Source: JAAYCI01 sp964369525 (GTDB taxonomy: Bacteria > Bacillota > Clostridia > Oscillospirales > Ruminococcaceae). From it: DNA of 64,000 bases. Position 1 is the stretch's first letter, and each line of letters starts with the position of its first letter. The notes under the pieces are model-generated. The model did no database searches. It was not told the origin of the DNA and worked only from the letters and a program-made list of their open reading frames with translations. Positions 16,642-25,329 of this stretch are shown in pieces. The stretch covers positions 1 through 64,000 of the forward strand of contig CAYJEW010000002.1 in NCBI GenBank assembly GCA_964369525.1, read 5' to 3'. The translations under genes were made by a program, and so were the position numbers.

Positions 16642-18446
16642 CCGAGAAAACATTTAAAAACAAAAACTTTTCGCTGAAAATGTGGAAAAAAATGACCCCC
16701 TACATTCTTCCGCATAAAAAAAATCTAATTGCGGTTATACTGCTTATGATACTACTGGCGGCTATAGACGCCGTGATACCGCTATTTTTGCGGGCGGCCG
16801 TGGATAGGTTTATAATACCGCAAACCACAGAGGGGCTGCTGCCATATGGGCTTTTGTATGGAGGGGTTATTGTGTTGCAGGGGTTTGCCGTTGCAGTAAT
16901 GGGGCGGCAGGCAATGTATGTGGAGATGAACCTGGGTAAAGACTTAAAGCGGGCGGCGTTTTCGCACCTGCAAACGCTGGGCCTTAGCTACTACAACCAA
17001 AACGCAGTGGGCTGGATTTTGGCCCGCGTGATGAGCGATACAAACCACATATCGGGTGCGGTGGCGTGGATTTTTACCGATCTATTCTGGAGCGGCTTTT
17101 ATGTAATAATTGTAATGGGCGTTATGCTGGCGCTAGACTGGCGCCTGGCGCTGGTGGTGTTGGCGATAGTGCCTGTGGTGGCGCTGTTCACGTTTGTGTT
17201 TCAGGGTAGGTTTTTGAACGCAAACAGGCGTATGCGCCATGCGGTTAGCCGCATTACAGCAGCGTATAACGAGGGAATTACCGGAGCAAAAACCAGCAAA
17301 ACGCTTGTAATAGAAGAGCGCAACAATCAAGACTTCTCACAGCTTACAGGCAAGCTGTATAAGGCGGCCAGGCGGTCGTCGCGGCTGTCGGCAAGTTTTA
17401 TCTCGGTTATTGCATTTTTCTCATCCTTTGCGGTGGCTATGGTGCTGGCGCAGGGGGGGATATTGTCGATGGAAAATGCGCTGGCGTTTGGTACGTTTTC
17501 GGCATTTATCAGCTACGCCACAGGCATTATTGAGCCGGTGCAACAGATAGCACGCCTGATGACAGAGTTTATTGCAACCCAGGCAAACATTGAAAGGGTA
17601 GACAACCTTTTGAACGAGCCGCCGGGCATTGTGGACGAGCCTGACGTTGTGGAAAAATACGGCGACACATTTAACCCAAAAACCGAAAACTGGGAGAAGA
17701 TACACGGCGATATAGAGTTTAAGAATGTGTGGTTTAAATACCCAGACGGCGAGCAGTGGATACTGGAAGATTTTAGCCTGAAGATTCCTGCGGGGGCAAA
17801 TGTGGCGCTGGTAGGCGAAACCGGCGCAGGCAAGAGCACGCTTGTGAATCTGGTGAGCAGGTTTTACGAGCCAACCGAGGGGCAGGTGCTTATAGACGGG
17901 GTGGGCGCGCGCCGCCGCAGTCAGCTATGGCTGCACAGCCAGCTTGGATATGTACTGCAAAATCCGCACCTGTTTTCCGGCACTGTTATGGAGAATATAC
18001 GCTATGGGCGGCTGGACGCCACCGATGAAGAGGTGTACGAGGCGGCAAGGCTTGTTAGTGCCGATTTGGTTGTGGCAAAGCTTGAGAATGGATATGAAAC
18101 AGAGGTGGGCGAGGGCGGAGACAGGCTTTCCACCGGGGAAAAACAGCTTATAAGCTTTGCGCGCGCAGTGCTTGCAAACCCGCCGATATTTGTGCTGGAC
18201 GAGGCTACCAGCAGCATAGATACCGAAACAGAACAGCTTATTCAAAATGCAATATCGCATATACTGGAGGGACGCACCAGCTTTTTGGTGGCACATCGTC
18301 TTTCTACCATTCGGCATGCAGACATTATACTGGTGGTGCGTGACGGGCGCATTATAGAACGTGGTAGCCACAGCGAGCTTATGGCGCAAAAAGGATACTA
18401 TTATGAGCTGTATAGGGCAATGCGCATAGAGGAAAGCGCGGGGTAG
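16638..18446 (+). CDS. ABC exporter half-transporter, partner subunit (second pair)
   Basis: 602-residue membrane-NBD fusion, translationally coupled to the preceding gene. Walker A GETGAGKST starts near 393. The signature is altered to L-S-T-G-E-K-Q (497-503), while Walker B retains the catalytic Glu (L-D-E, 521-522). It therefore pairs with the upstream subunit to make one canonical and one degenerate ATP site. A hydrophilic stretch ahead of the NBD carries a short extra segment (K-Y-G-D-T-F-N-P-K-T-E-N-W). Confidence 0.88.
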   Translation: MTEKTFKNKNFSLKMWKKMTPYILPHKKNLIAVILLMILLAAIDAVIPLFLRAAVDRFIIPQTTEGLLPYGLLYGGVIVLQGFAVAVMGRQAMYVEMNLGKDLKRAAFSHLQTLGLSYYNQNAVGWILARVMSDTNHISGAVAWIFTDLFWSGFYVIIVMGVMLALDWRLALVVLAIVPVVALFTFVFQGRFLNANRRMRHAVSRITAAYNEGITGAKTSKTLVIEERNNQDFSQLTGKLYKAARRSSRLSASFISVIAFFSSFAVAMVLAQGGILSMENALAFGTFSAFISYATGIIEPVQQIARLMTEFIATQANIERVDNLLNEPPGIVDEPDVVEKYGDTFNPKTENWEKIHGDIEFKNVWFKYPDGEQWILEDFSLKIPAGANVALVGETGAGKSTLVNLVSRFYEPTEGQVLIDGVGARRRSQLWLHSQLGYVLQNPHLFSGTVMENIRYGRLDATDEEVYEAARLVSADLVVAKLENGYETEVGEGGDRLSTGEKQLISFARAVLANPPIFVLDEATSSIDTETEQLIQNAISHILEGRTSFLVAHRLSTIRHADIILVVRDGRIIERGSHSELMAQKGYYYELYRAMRIEESAG

Positions 18447-18588
18447 ACCATGGGCTGAAATTGTGAATATACTTTTAATAATTTACAAGTAAAGTTCGCT
18501 TTATCGCACATGTGATGCAAAATATGCGCTAAATCGGTTTACAAAATCAATAATTTAGGGTAAAATGTGCAATTGAGGTTTGAAAAAA

Positions 18589-18620
18589 TATCCATGCATG
18601 GTAGAGCCTTGGCATGGATA
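18589..18620 (+). promoter_or_regulatory. Inverted repeat ahead of the DUF3048 gene
   Basis: TATCCATGC (18589-18597) and GCATGGATA (18612-18620) form a perfect 9-bp inverted repeat with a 14-base loop, 29 bases before ATG 18650. It may be an operator or a leader hairpin. Confidence 0.4.
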
Positions 18621-18649
18621 AATGCAACAATATAAGGGGTTACTACAAC

Positions 18650-19825
18650 ATGAAAAAAATGATAAGCCTTTTGCTGGTTACTATTATTGTATTTAGTTTT
18701 GCGGCCTGCAGTCAGCCGGCAGAGTCTGCGGGAACAAGCGCGTCTATGCCTGCACAAAGCGGCAGCGGCTCGGAGGCAATTCCCGAGCCTGAGGTGCTGA
18801 ACCAAGCTTTCCTAACAGGTCTTTCTAAAGGGGCAGACTATCCCGAGGGCCAGCGTATTGCAGCCGTAATGGTGAATAATATTGCCCAAAGCCGCCCAAC
18901 ACGCGGCCTTTCGGAAGCGCAGATACTGGTGGAGATTAAGGTAGAGGGCGGTATAACCCGCTTTATGGCTATATATGAAGACTACACAGAGATACCTATG
19001 GTAGGCTCTATGCGTTCGGCGCGCGACCAGTTCTTCCAGCTATTACTACCATTCTGGGGCTTTTACATGCACGAAGGCCCTGCCGGCGAAAGCCCTGTGA
19101 ACTGGCTAATTCGTGACTATGACTACGAAGAGTTTGACATCCAGCCGGACGACGGCGACCTACGCTTCCAAGACCCTGCACGCGCAGGCTGGTCTTCGGA
19201 GTTCACATGGTATACCGATGCAGAGCACATTATGGATACCATTGCAACAAAAGGCTCGGACGACTACCGCTCCTACGGTAGCCCGATATTCAACTTTGTG
19301 CCCTATACCGAGCCTGCACGTGTGCCTGAAGATGGCGAAGCGGCTGAGGTTGCTGTAATTCACTCGGCAAGCTACATTAGCCATTTTTCGTACAACGAGA
19401 GCACAAGCAAGTACGACATGAGCCAGTTTAACTCCTACTACGGCGGCGTGGACGCAACAATTGACGAGAACAACGGCGACCAGCTGGCGTTTGACAATGT
19501 GATAGTGCTTTTTGCCCCAATGACACTTTGGCCCGACTCGCAGCTGGTAAAGGTGGACTACTCGGTAGGTGGCGCAGGCTACTATATATCGCAAGGCCAA
19601 TATGAGCTGATTTTCTGGCGTAAAGGTGCTGAGAACCATCCGCTAATACTGGAAAGAGCCGACCGCAGTGGCGAGCAGGTGCTGGTAAACCCCGGCACAA
19701 CCTATCTTGCAATTGTGGACGATGAAGAGCTTGGTAGCTTTGATGCACATCTACAGGCAGGTACAGCAGGCGAAGCCGCAGAGGGTGGCGAGGTAAACCA
19801 AGACGAGGTAGAAACCGAAGAGTAA
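18650..19825 (+). CDS. DUF3048 (YerB-like) lipoprotein
   Basis: About 391 residues, exported and lipid-anchored. ATG 18650 gives M-K-K-M-I-S followed by a hydrophobic core and the lipobox F-A-A-C. A Ser/Ala/Gly-rich linker precedes a DUF3048 domain containing R-P-T-R-G-L-S-E-A and the G-S-M-R-S-A-R-D block. The C-terminus is acidic. The function of DUF3048/YerB proteins is not established. A paralogue follows 114 bases downstream, so the two probably work at the same membrane site. AAGGGG precedes the start. Confidence 0.85.
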   Translation: MKKMISLLLVTIIVFSFAACSQPAESAGTSASMPAQSGSGSEAIPEPEVLNQAFLTGLSKGADYPEGQRIAAVMVNNIAQSRPTRGLSEAQILVEIKVEGGITRFMAIYEDYTEIPMVGSMRSARDQFFQLLLPFWGFYMHEGPAGESPVNWLIRDYDYEEFDIQPDDGDLRFQDPARAGWSSEFTWYTDAEHIMDTIATKGSDDYRSYGSPIFNFVPYTEPARVPEDGEAAEVAVIHSASYISHFSYNESTSKYDMSQFNSYYGGVDATIDENNGDQLAFDNVIVLFAPMTLWPDSQLVKVDYSVGGAGYYISQGQYELIFWRKGAENHPLILERADRSGEQVLVNPGTTYLAIVDDEELGSFDAHLQAGTAGEAAEGGEVNQDEVETEE

Positions 19826-19939
19826 AAACGGCGCTACGGGTATTTAATTAAAGTTATATGCCTGTGGGCAGGATAAATTAAACTGGGCGGCAGCGTTGTT
19901 TTACGGCGGTGCCGCCTAGCTAAATTTTGGAGAGTGCAG

Positions 19940-21055
19940 ATGCAGAAAAAATATGGGTTTTTAGCGCTTGTACTGGCGGCGGTATTGCTGCTGGCGGCGT
20001 GCTCGTTTGATAGCGAAAGTAGCACAGTGCAGTCGTCGATGGCGCAGAGTGGCACGGCGGGCTCGGCCGCTGCAAGCAGTACCCCACAGCAAGAGGCGGG
20101 CGTAAGCGTGCTAACAGGCCTTCCGCTACCCGAGAGTATGCAGTATGCCGCAAGGCCTGTGGCAATAATGATAGACAACAACGTTAGGGCCACGCCACAG
20201 CGTGGGGTGGCGTATGCTGATGTTGTGGTGGAGATGGCTGTGGCCGACGGCACCACCCTTATGATGGCAATGTTTACAGACCTTACATCTTTTCCGCATA
20301 TTGGGCCTGTGAGCGAGATAGAAGACCAGTTTTTGCAGATAGCATTGCCACTGTATGCCATACCGGTGTTTATAAACGGCTCTAACTACGCCTACAACCT
20401 TTTGGGTGCGGCAGGCGGCTATAAGGTTATAGACGGAATGCAGCTGGGCACAACCTCTTTTTGGTTTGACGAGGCACGCACCCAGCCTATGCCAGACGGT
20501 TATCTGCATGAATATTGCTGGTTTACCGATGCGGCGCTTATGTGGAACGGTATGGTAGCTTTGGATGTGCACCAGTCGGGCTACCCTATTGTGCCGATGT
20601 TTAACTTTGCGCAAACATCGCACCCGCAAAGCAGTGATGCGCACAAGATTAGTGTTGTATACAGCGAGCTTACAGCCGCAAACCTAACCTACAGAGCAGA
20701 TGACGAAACCTACCTTTTGGTGAACAGCAACCGCACAGCCGATGAAGACGGCAGCGAAAAGCGCTACACAAATGTGTTACTGCTGGCGGCAAACATTGCG
20801 CCAAAGGCAGACAATGCAGATTATCTTGAGTATGATTTTTCGGGCGGCACAGGCTATTACTTTACAGGCGGCGGTGTAACCGAGGTGCGCTGGGAGAAGG
20901 GCAGTGTGGAAAACCCGCTTAGGATATACGATATAGAAAGCGGCGAGGAGCTACAGCTGAATACAGGCAAAAGCTATGTGGGTATCTATTCGGCGCAGCG
21001 TGAAGGCGCTGTGAGCTGGCAGAGCGCGCAGCAGCTGGCAGAGGCTGCGGCATAG
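19940..21055 (+). CDS. Second DUF3048 (YerB-like) lipoprotein
   Basis: About 371 residues. ATG 19940 is preferred over GTG 19934 because GGAG lies seven bases before it. Signal peptide with lipobox L-A-A-C, low-complexity Ser/Ala linker, then a DUF3048 domain (R-P-V-A-I-M-I-D-N, T-P-Q-R-G-V-A-Y-A-D). It lacks the strict G-S-M-R-S-A-R motif of the upstream copy, reading G-P-V-S-E-I-E-D instead, so the paralogues have diverged at the most conserved site. Function unknown. Confidence 0.83.
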   Translation: MQKKYGFLALVLAAVLLLAACSFDSESSTVQSSMAQSGTAGSAAASSTPQQEAGVSVLTGLPLPESMQYAARPVAIMIDNNVRATPQRGVAYADVVVEMAVADGTTLMMAMFTDLTSFPHIGPVSEIEDQFLQIALPLYAIPVFINGSNYAYNLLGAAGGYKVIDGMQLGTTSFWFDEARTQPMPDGYLHEYCWFTDAALMWNGMVALDVHQSGYPIVPMFNFAQTSHPQSSDAHKISVVYSELTAANLTYRADDETYLLVNSNRTADEDGSEKRYTNVLLLAANIAPKADNADYLEYDFSGGTGYYFTGGGVTEVRWEKGSVENPLRIYDIESGEELQLNTGKSYVGIYSAQREGAVSWQSAQQLAEAAA

Positions 21056-21073
21056 AAATATAAACTATAAAAT

Positions 21074-21120
21074 AACCCCCTTTTGGTGCTAACCGCTAAC
21101 GCCAAAGGGGTTTTATTTTG
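21074..21120 (+). terminator. Terminator after the DUF3048 pair
   Basis: AACCCC-CTTTTGG pairs, with a bulge, with CCAAAGGGGTT and is followed by TTATTTT. Confidence 0.75.
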
Positions 21121-21130
21121 CTAACCATAA

Positions 21131-21161
21131 AAAACACCGCTGCTAACTGCAGCGGTGTTTT
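21131..21161 (-). terminator. Terminator of the P-type ATPase-like gene
   Basis: AAAACACCGCTGC (21131-21143) and GCAGCGGTGTTTT (21149-21161), 13 bp with a 5-base loop, lying just after the minus-strand stop codon. It has T-runs on both sides. Confidence 0.82.
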
Positions 21162-21173
21162 AACGTTGAGTGG

Positions 21174-24100
21174 TTAATATTTGTGGGCCAGCGGCAACAC
21201 GCTTATTAAAGCTGTCCAGCCAAGCTGGTAGAGCAGCGCCACCATGATTGACAGCCCCGAAAGCCCGCCGCTGAACGCCAGCAGCAGCGCAAGCCCACAG
21301 CCTAAAACAGCCGAGGCAATTTGAACAATGTTGCTCATGCGTTCGCTGTTTGCGCCGCTGGCGGCGGCGCGCATGCCGCCAATAAAACTGGCAAATGTGC
21401 CCATGTGGGTCATTACGCCGTCGCTTTCGGGCAGGTACTCGGTGAGCGGCTGCATAATGTCTAGCTCGCGCGGGCCAAGCACCTTTACAACGCCTTGGGG
21501 TAGGTCGTATGCCTGCTCTATAAGCTCGGAGGTTATGTTCATGTCGTCGCTGTTAACAATCAGCGAAACGCCGCTTTTTACAAGACTTTCAAGTGTTTGT
21601 GCTACGTTGGCATCGCTGTTGTAGCCTACAATAAACAGGGCAAAAAGTTTGCCGCTAACCGCAAGGTAAACGGGGTAGTGCTGTTTTGGCACAAGCTTCA
21701 TCTCAAGTTCTATCGGCGGCGGCTCTATGTCGTGGCGGCGAAGCATGTCGCGGTTGCCTATAACCACGCGGTTGTTTTGCACCCATGCGGTGAAACCGCG
21801 GCCAGGCTCGGTGGTAAGGCTTTCTACCTTATAAAGCATATCGTTTTTGCCCTGCACCACGTCTATAAATATATCTCGCAATGTGTCGCACCCTGAGGTA
21901 AGCACGCTGGCCGCGTACAGAATGGCAAGGTCGATGCGCTCTTTTTCAAAGGTTTTGATGCCTTTTAGGTATACAGAAGAGGCGGGGAAGATGTCGCGCG
22001 AGTTAGCCATTACAACATTTACATTGCCAAGGTCTTCTATGGCCGACCAGCCGGGTACAACAGCGCCAACACGCTCTGTGCCACGCTGCATTAGGTAGCT
22101 TGGAATGCCTGAAACCAGTGAGGATGTGAGCGGTGTGGCTAGGCACAGTGTGGCTGTGGCGGCCGACAGCGCAACCAAAAGGTCTTGCGAGAATATCCAG
22201 CCCACAGCGCCTGTACCCAGCGCTAGTATAAGTAGCGCCCAGCCAACCACTCGTGCGCGTCTGTCGGTGGCACGCTGGGAGAAGCTTTGGCGCAAAAAGC
22301 CTTTTACAAGTGCGGTGGGGCGGCTGAGAAGCAGCGTTGGGTATGGCTCGTTTAGGCCTTTTGTGATGTTGAACGCAAGCTCTGTGCTGTTATCTATTAT
22401 GTAAGCGGCAGAGTGGTCCATGCCTGCGCTGGCCAGGCGGAAGTTGTTTAGAATAGACACAGCCCGCACCCGTTTGCCAAAAGCGTTGAAGGCAAGCGTT
22501 AGCGCTACCACACTGCCAAATAGGGTAATAGGCTCGCGTATAGGCAGCACCGACAGCGTTTGCGCTAGTAGCATTACCGCCTGCAATAGGGCAAACAGCG
22601 AGGCTAAAGCTGGCGGAGAATCTACCGTGGGCTCGGCCACAAGGCCCACAAGGCCTGTGGCAACGGTGGTGAAGTTGATAATAATAGCCAGCAACACCAG
22701 CGCAAGGTATACTGCGCAAAATGGTATTGGGTTTAGGGCAAATTGTAGTATAACAGGCAAGGTAATTATGTTTGCAAAGCCAAGGCTTAGCCACATAAGC
22801 ACAGCCGATATAACAAGCGTTGCAACCGTGCGGCGTGTAAGGGTTGTGCGCAGAGAGGCGATGTCTTCTGCTATAGCTTCGGCGTCTTGGGGATGGTTGT
22901 AGTCTTCAAAATCGCCTGTGTCCAGCTCGAGATTTTCATGCTCTGCGCGCTCGGCCTGTTCGGCCTGCTCTGCCAGCTTGGCAAACTCGCCTGTGAGTAT
23001 GGCAGAACGTGACTTTTTGCGCTTGCGTTTGCCACGGCCAATAGGCTTTGGCTCTTCGGGGGTTACTATCATGGCTTCCTGGAAGAAATCTCGGAAGCGG
23101 TCGTCCACCATTTCGTCAACAAACAGTGTTTTGGCGGCTTCGCCCGCAGGGGCATCGCCCGACTCAAACTCCTGAGTATAAGCAGCTGTGGGTACACGGC
23201 ATGCAGCGCCTTGTTCGTCTAAATCAAACGAGCGTGTGTCGTGCGAGGGCTCGTCATCCTGCGGCGCAAAAGGTGTGGCGGCAGGCTGTGCCGCATTGCC
23301 TTCTATGGCAGAGAATATAGCGTTTGCCTGCTGCGACATAACGGCAGGCGGCGGCTCGTCGCTGAAAGCGGCAGATATTTGTTGTTCGCTAACGGCGTCG
23401 AATGACATGGTGGAGGTATTAAGATTGTCTATGGCCTCAAACTGCATGGTAGTGCCGGGTTTTGGCCGTGGGGGAGCAGCCGCTGTACCCAAAAAGCTAT
23501 TCGTGGGTTCTGCGGTAGCGGCAAAAGAAGAAACATTTATGTCGGTTAGTGTTTCTGCCTCGTTAAACAGGTTTGGTTGCGGCGCTGCCGAGGGCTCTTC
23601 ATATTGTGGCTCTTGCTCTTCGGGCTGCGCAAAAAACCCAGTATTTTGCTGCTCGTAGTGATCCGCTGCGTACTCTTTGGTGTACTCCTCTGTATATTCT
23701 TCGGCGTATTCCTCTACCTCGTAAGGAGCAGCTTGTTCCGCCTCGAACAGCGAGTAATCGTCCTCGTCTTCATCAATGTATATGCCTAGCTTCTTTTCTT
23801 CTTTTATACGCCGTTTTTCGGCCTTAAGCTCGGCTGCTTGGCGCTTGCGTTCTTCCTTGTCGGCCTTTTTTTGCTCGCGGCGGCTTAGCGTAGGCTCGCT
23901 TTCGCCGGAAAACCAGCTTAGCAGCTCGGCCTCGCGGCTAAACTTTTCTTTGTCCACCTTGTCAAATGCAGCAGCCTTGCCAACCCTGGGGATAGAGGTG
24001 GTTTGGCCAACCTCAATATCCCATATAGTGGCATCGGGTTTCGGCGATTTTTTGGGGGTGGGTGATGGCGTGGCTGCGGCGCGCTGCACAGGCTTGGCAG

Positions 24101-24425
24101 GCGGCTCAGCTTTGGCAGGTGGTGGTGGAGTGGGCGCTGCCGTAGGTGGGGGTGTGGCGCGCGCTTGTTCGGCCTGCGGTGTGGGTGCAGGCGGTTTGGC
24201 GGGCGCCATGGCTTGCGCAGCTTGCTGCGGCTGTGGCGGTTTAGGGGTGGGGCGCGGCGGCATGGTGGGAACGCCGGGCTGATTTTTGCCTAGCCCCATC
24301 TCGGCAAGAATGTCGTCTACCGATTGTGCAGAGCTGCCTGAAGCAGGCTTGCTTTTAAGCTCCTGTAAAATATTATCCACTGCGGCGCGATTTTGATTTT
24401 TGCTGTCCAATTGTGTCATCTCCAT
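21174..24425 (-). CDS. P-type ATPase-like membrane protein with proline-rich N-terminus, catalytic residues lost
   Basis: About 1083 residues from ATG 24425 (ATG 24419 and TTG 24449 are also possible; none has a good ribosome site). The first 500 residues are soluble and low in complexity: two short helical repeats (A-A-V-D-N-I-L-Q-E-L and S-V-D-D-I-L-A-E-M), a Pro/Ala-rich stretch, a basic coiled-coil and acidic Tyr/Glu repeats. The C-terminal half has P1B-ATPase-like membrane segments and a remnant N domain (G-R-G-F-T-A-W-V ... V-I-G-N-R-D-M-L). Where D-K-T-G-T is expected it reads A-N-S-R-D-I-F-P (about 22010-21984), and the T-G-D and G-D-G-x-N-D motifs are missing. It is probably an inactive, repurposed relative. 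Role unknown. Confidence 0.68.
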   Translation of the reverse strand: MEMTQLDSKNQNRAAVDNILQELKSKPASGSSAQSVDDILAEMGLGKNQPGVPTMPPRPTPKPPQPQQAAQAMAPAKPPAPTPQAEQARATPPPTAAPTPPPPAKAEPPAKPVQRAAATPSPTPKKSPKPDATIWDIEVGQTTSIPRVGKAAAFDKVDKEKFSREAELLSWFSGESEPTLSRREQKKADKEERKRQAAELKAEKRRIKEEKKLGIYIDEDEDDYSLFEAEQAAPYEVEEYAEEYTEEYTKEYAADHYEQQNTGFFAQPEEQEPQYEEPSAAPQPNLFNEAETLTDINVSSFAATAEPTNSFLGTAAAPPRPKPGTTMQFEAIDNLNTSTMSFDAVSEQQISAAFSDEPPPAVMSQQANAIFSAIEGNAAQPAATPFAPQDDEPSHDTRSFDLDEQGAACRVPTAAYTQEFESGDAPAGEAAKTLFVDEMVDDRFRDFFQEAMIVTPEEPKPIGRGKRKRKKSRSAILTGEFAKLAEQAEQAERAEHENLELDTGDFEDYNHPQDAEAIAEDIASLRTTLTRRTVATLVISAVLMWLSLGFANIITLPVILQFALNPIPFCAVYLALVLLAIIINFTTVATGLVGLVAEPTVDSPPALASLFALLQAVMLLAQTLSVLPIREPITLFGSVVALTLAFNAFGKRVRAVSILNNFRLASAGMDHSAAYIIDNSTELAFNITKGLNEPYPTLLLSRPTALVKGFLRQSFSQRATDRRARVVGWALLILALGTGAVGWIFSQDLLVALSAATATLCLATPLTSSLVSGIPSYLMQRGTERVGAVVPGWSAIEDLGNVNVVMANSRDIFPASSVYLKGIKTFEKERIDLAILYAASVLTSGCDTLRDIFIDVVQGKNDMLYKVESLTTEPGRGFTAWVQNNRVVIGNRDMLRRHDIEPPPIELEMKLVPKQHYPVYLAVSGKLFALFIVGYNSDANVAQTLESLVKSGVSLIVNSDDMNITSELIEQAYDLPQGVVKVLGPRELDIMQPLTEYLPESDGVMTHMGTFASFIGGMRAAASGANSERMSNIVQIASAVLGCGLALLLAFSGGLSGLSIMVALLYQLGWTALISVLPLAHKY

Positions 24426-24429
24426 ACTT

Positions 24430-24452
24430 GGTTTGCACAAACGGTGCAAACC
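24430..24452 (-). promoter_or_regulatory. Inverted repeat at the start of the P-type ATPase-like gene
   Basis: GGTTTGCAC-AAACG-GTGCAAACC, a perfect 9-bp inverted repeat with a 5-base loop immediately before ATG 24425. It could be an operator or a leader hairpin affecting translation. Confidence 0.4.
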
Positions 24453-24579
24453 GCGAATTTTGCTGTAGCTATCGGATAGGGGCTGCTTTTATGTGGTATA
24501 ATAAACAAGGTAGGTTTTTACTCTTTAAAGAGTATGCCACCACAAATACCGTATATTAGTGCGCTTTTTGGGGCGTGGT

Positions 24580-25329
24580 TTATCCTTGGCGGGTTAGGTG
24601 AACATGGTGCATTAAAATGCTGCCGGCTACCGAAACATTAAAACTGTTTACGCCGCCGGAGGTGACCATTGGCAGCGAGATAGCGCCGTCGCACAGTTTG
24701 TAAATAAGAGGGCTTACGCCACGCCCCTCGCTACCTACTACCAGCCCTAAAGGCCCCGAGAGGTCTTGCTTTTGCAGCGGGGTGCCTTGCATGTCGGCGC
24801 AGTATATAAAGATGTTGTCTTTTTTAAGCTTACGTATCGCCTCGCCCAAATTTGCTACACGGGCAATGGGTAGCAGAGCGGCGGCGCCTGCGCTGGATTT
24901 TATGACAGCAGGGCTAACCCATGCCGAGCCACGCTTTGGAATTATAGCGCCATGTACGCCACAAAGCATTGCCGAGCGCAGCAGCGCACCAAGGTTGTGT
25001 GGGTCTTCCACACCGTCGGCCAGCAGTATGAAAGGCGGCTCGTTTTTAGCCTTGGCTATGGCAATAATGTCGTCAGGCGAGCAGTATTCTATCTCGGCCG
25101 CAAATGCGGCAACACCTTGGTGCTGAGGGCCGCACAGCGTAGCCAGCTTTTGCGCAGGCACGTGTTTTACCACAGCGCCTGCATTTTTGGCAAGCGCTGT
25201 AAAGTAAGCGGCAGACTTTGGCTGTAGTCCTTCGGCCAGCATAACGGTGTTTACTGCGGCGCCGCTTTGCAGTAGTGCTTCCACGGCGTTGCGCCCGTAT
25301 ACGGGAGGGGTTGTTTGTTGTGTATCCAT
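24580..25329 (-). CDS. rlmB: 23S rRNA (guanosine-2'-O)-methyltransferase, TrmH/SpoU family
   Basis: SPOUT-fold methyltransferase that uses SAM to 2'-O-methylate rRNA. The 249 residues match RlmB/YacO. It has an N-terminal L30e-like substrate-binding domain (V-Y-G-R-N-A-V-E-A-L-L) and the three SpoU motifs: D-P-H-N-L-G-A-L-L-R-S-A, V-G-S-E-G-R-G-V-S and S-F-N-V-S-V-A. GGAGG precedes ATG 25329. It is a lone minus-strand gene here, not next to cysS or rnc. The exact target nucleotide is inferred from the family. Confidence 0.88.
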   Translation of the reverse strand: MDTQQTTPPVYGRNAVEALLQSGAAVNTVMLAEGLQPKSAAYFTALAKNAGAVVKHVPAQKLATLCGPQHQGVAAFAAEIEYCSPDDIIAIAKAKNEPPFILLADGVEDPHNLGALLRSAMLCGVHGAIIPKRGSAWVSPAVIKSSAGAAALLPIARVANLGEAIRKLKKDNIFIYCADMQGTPLQKQDLSGPLGLVVGSEGRGVSPLIYKLCDGAISLPMVTSGGVNSFNVSVAGSILMHHVHLTRQG

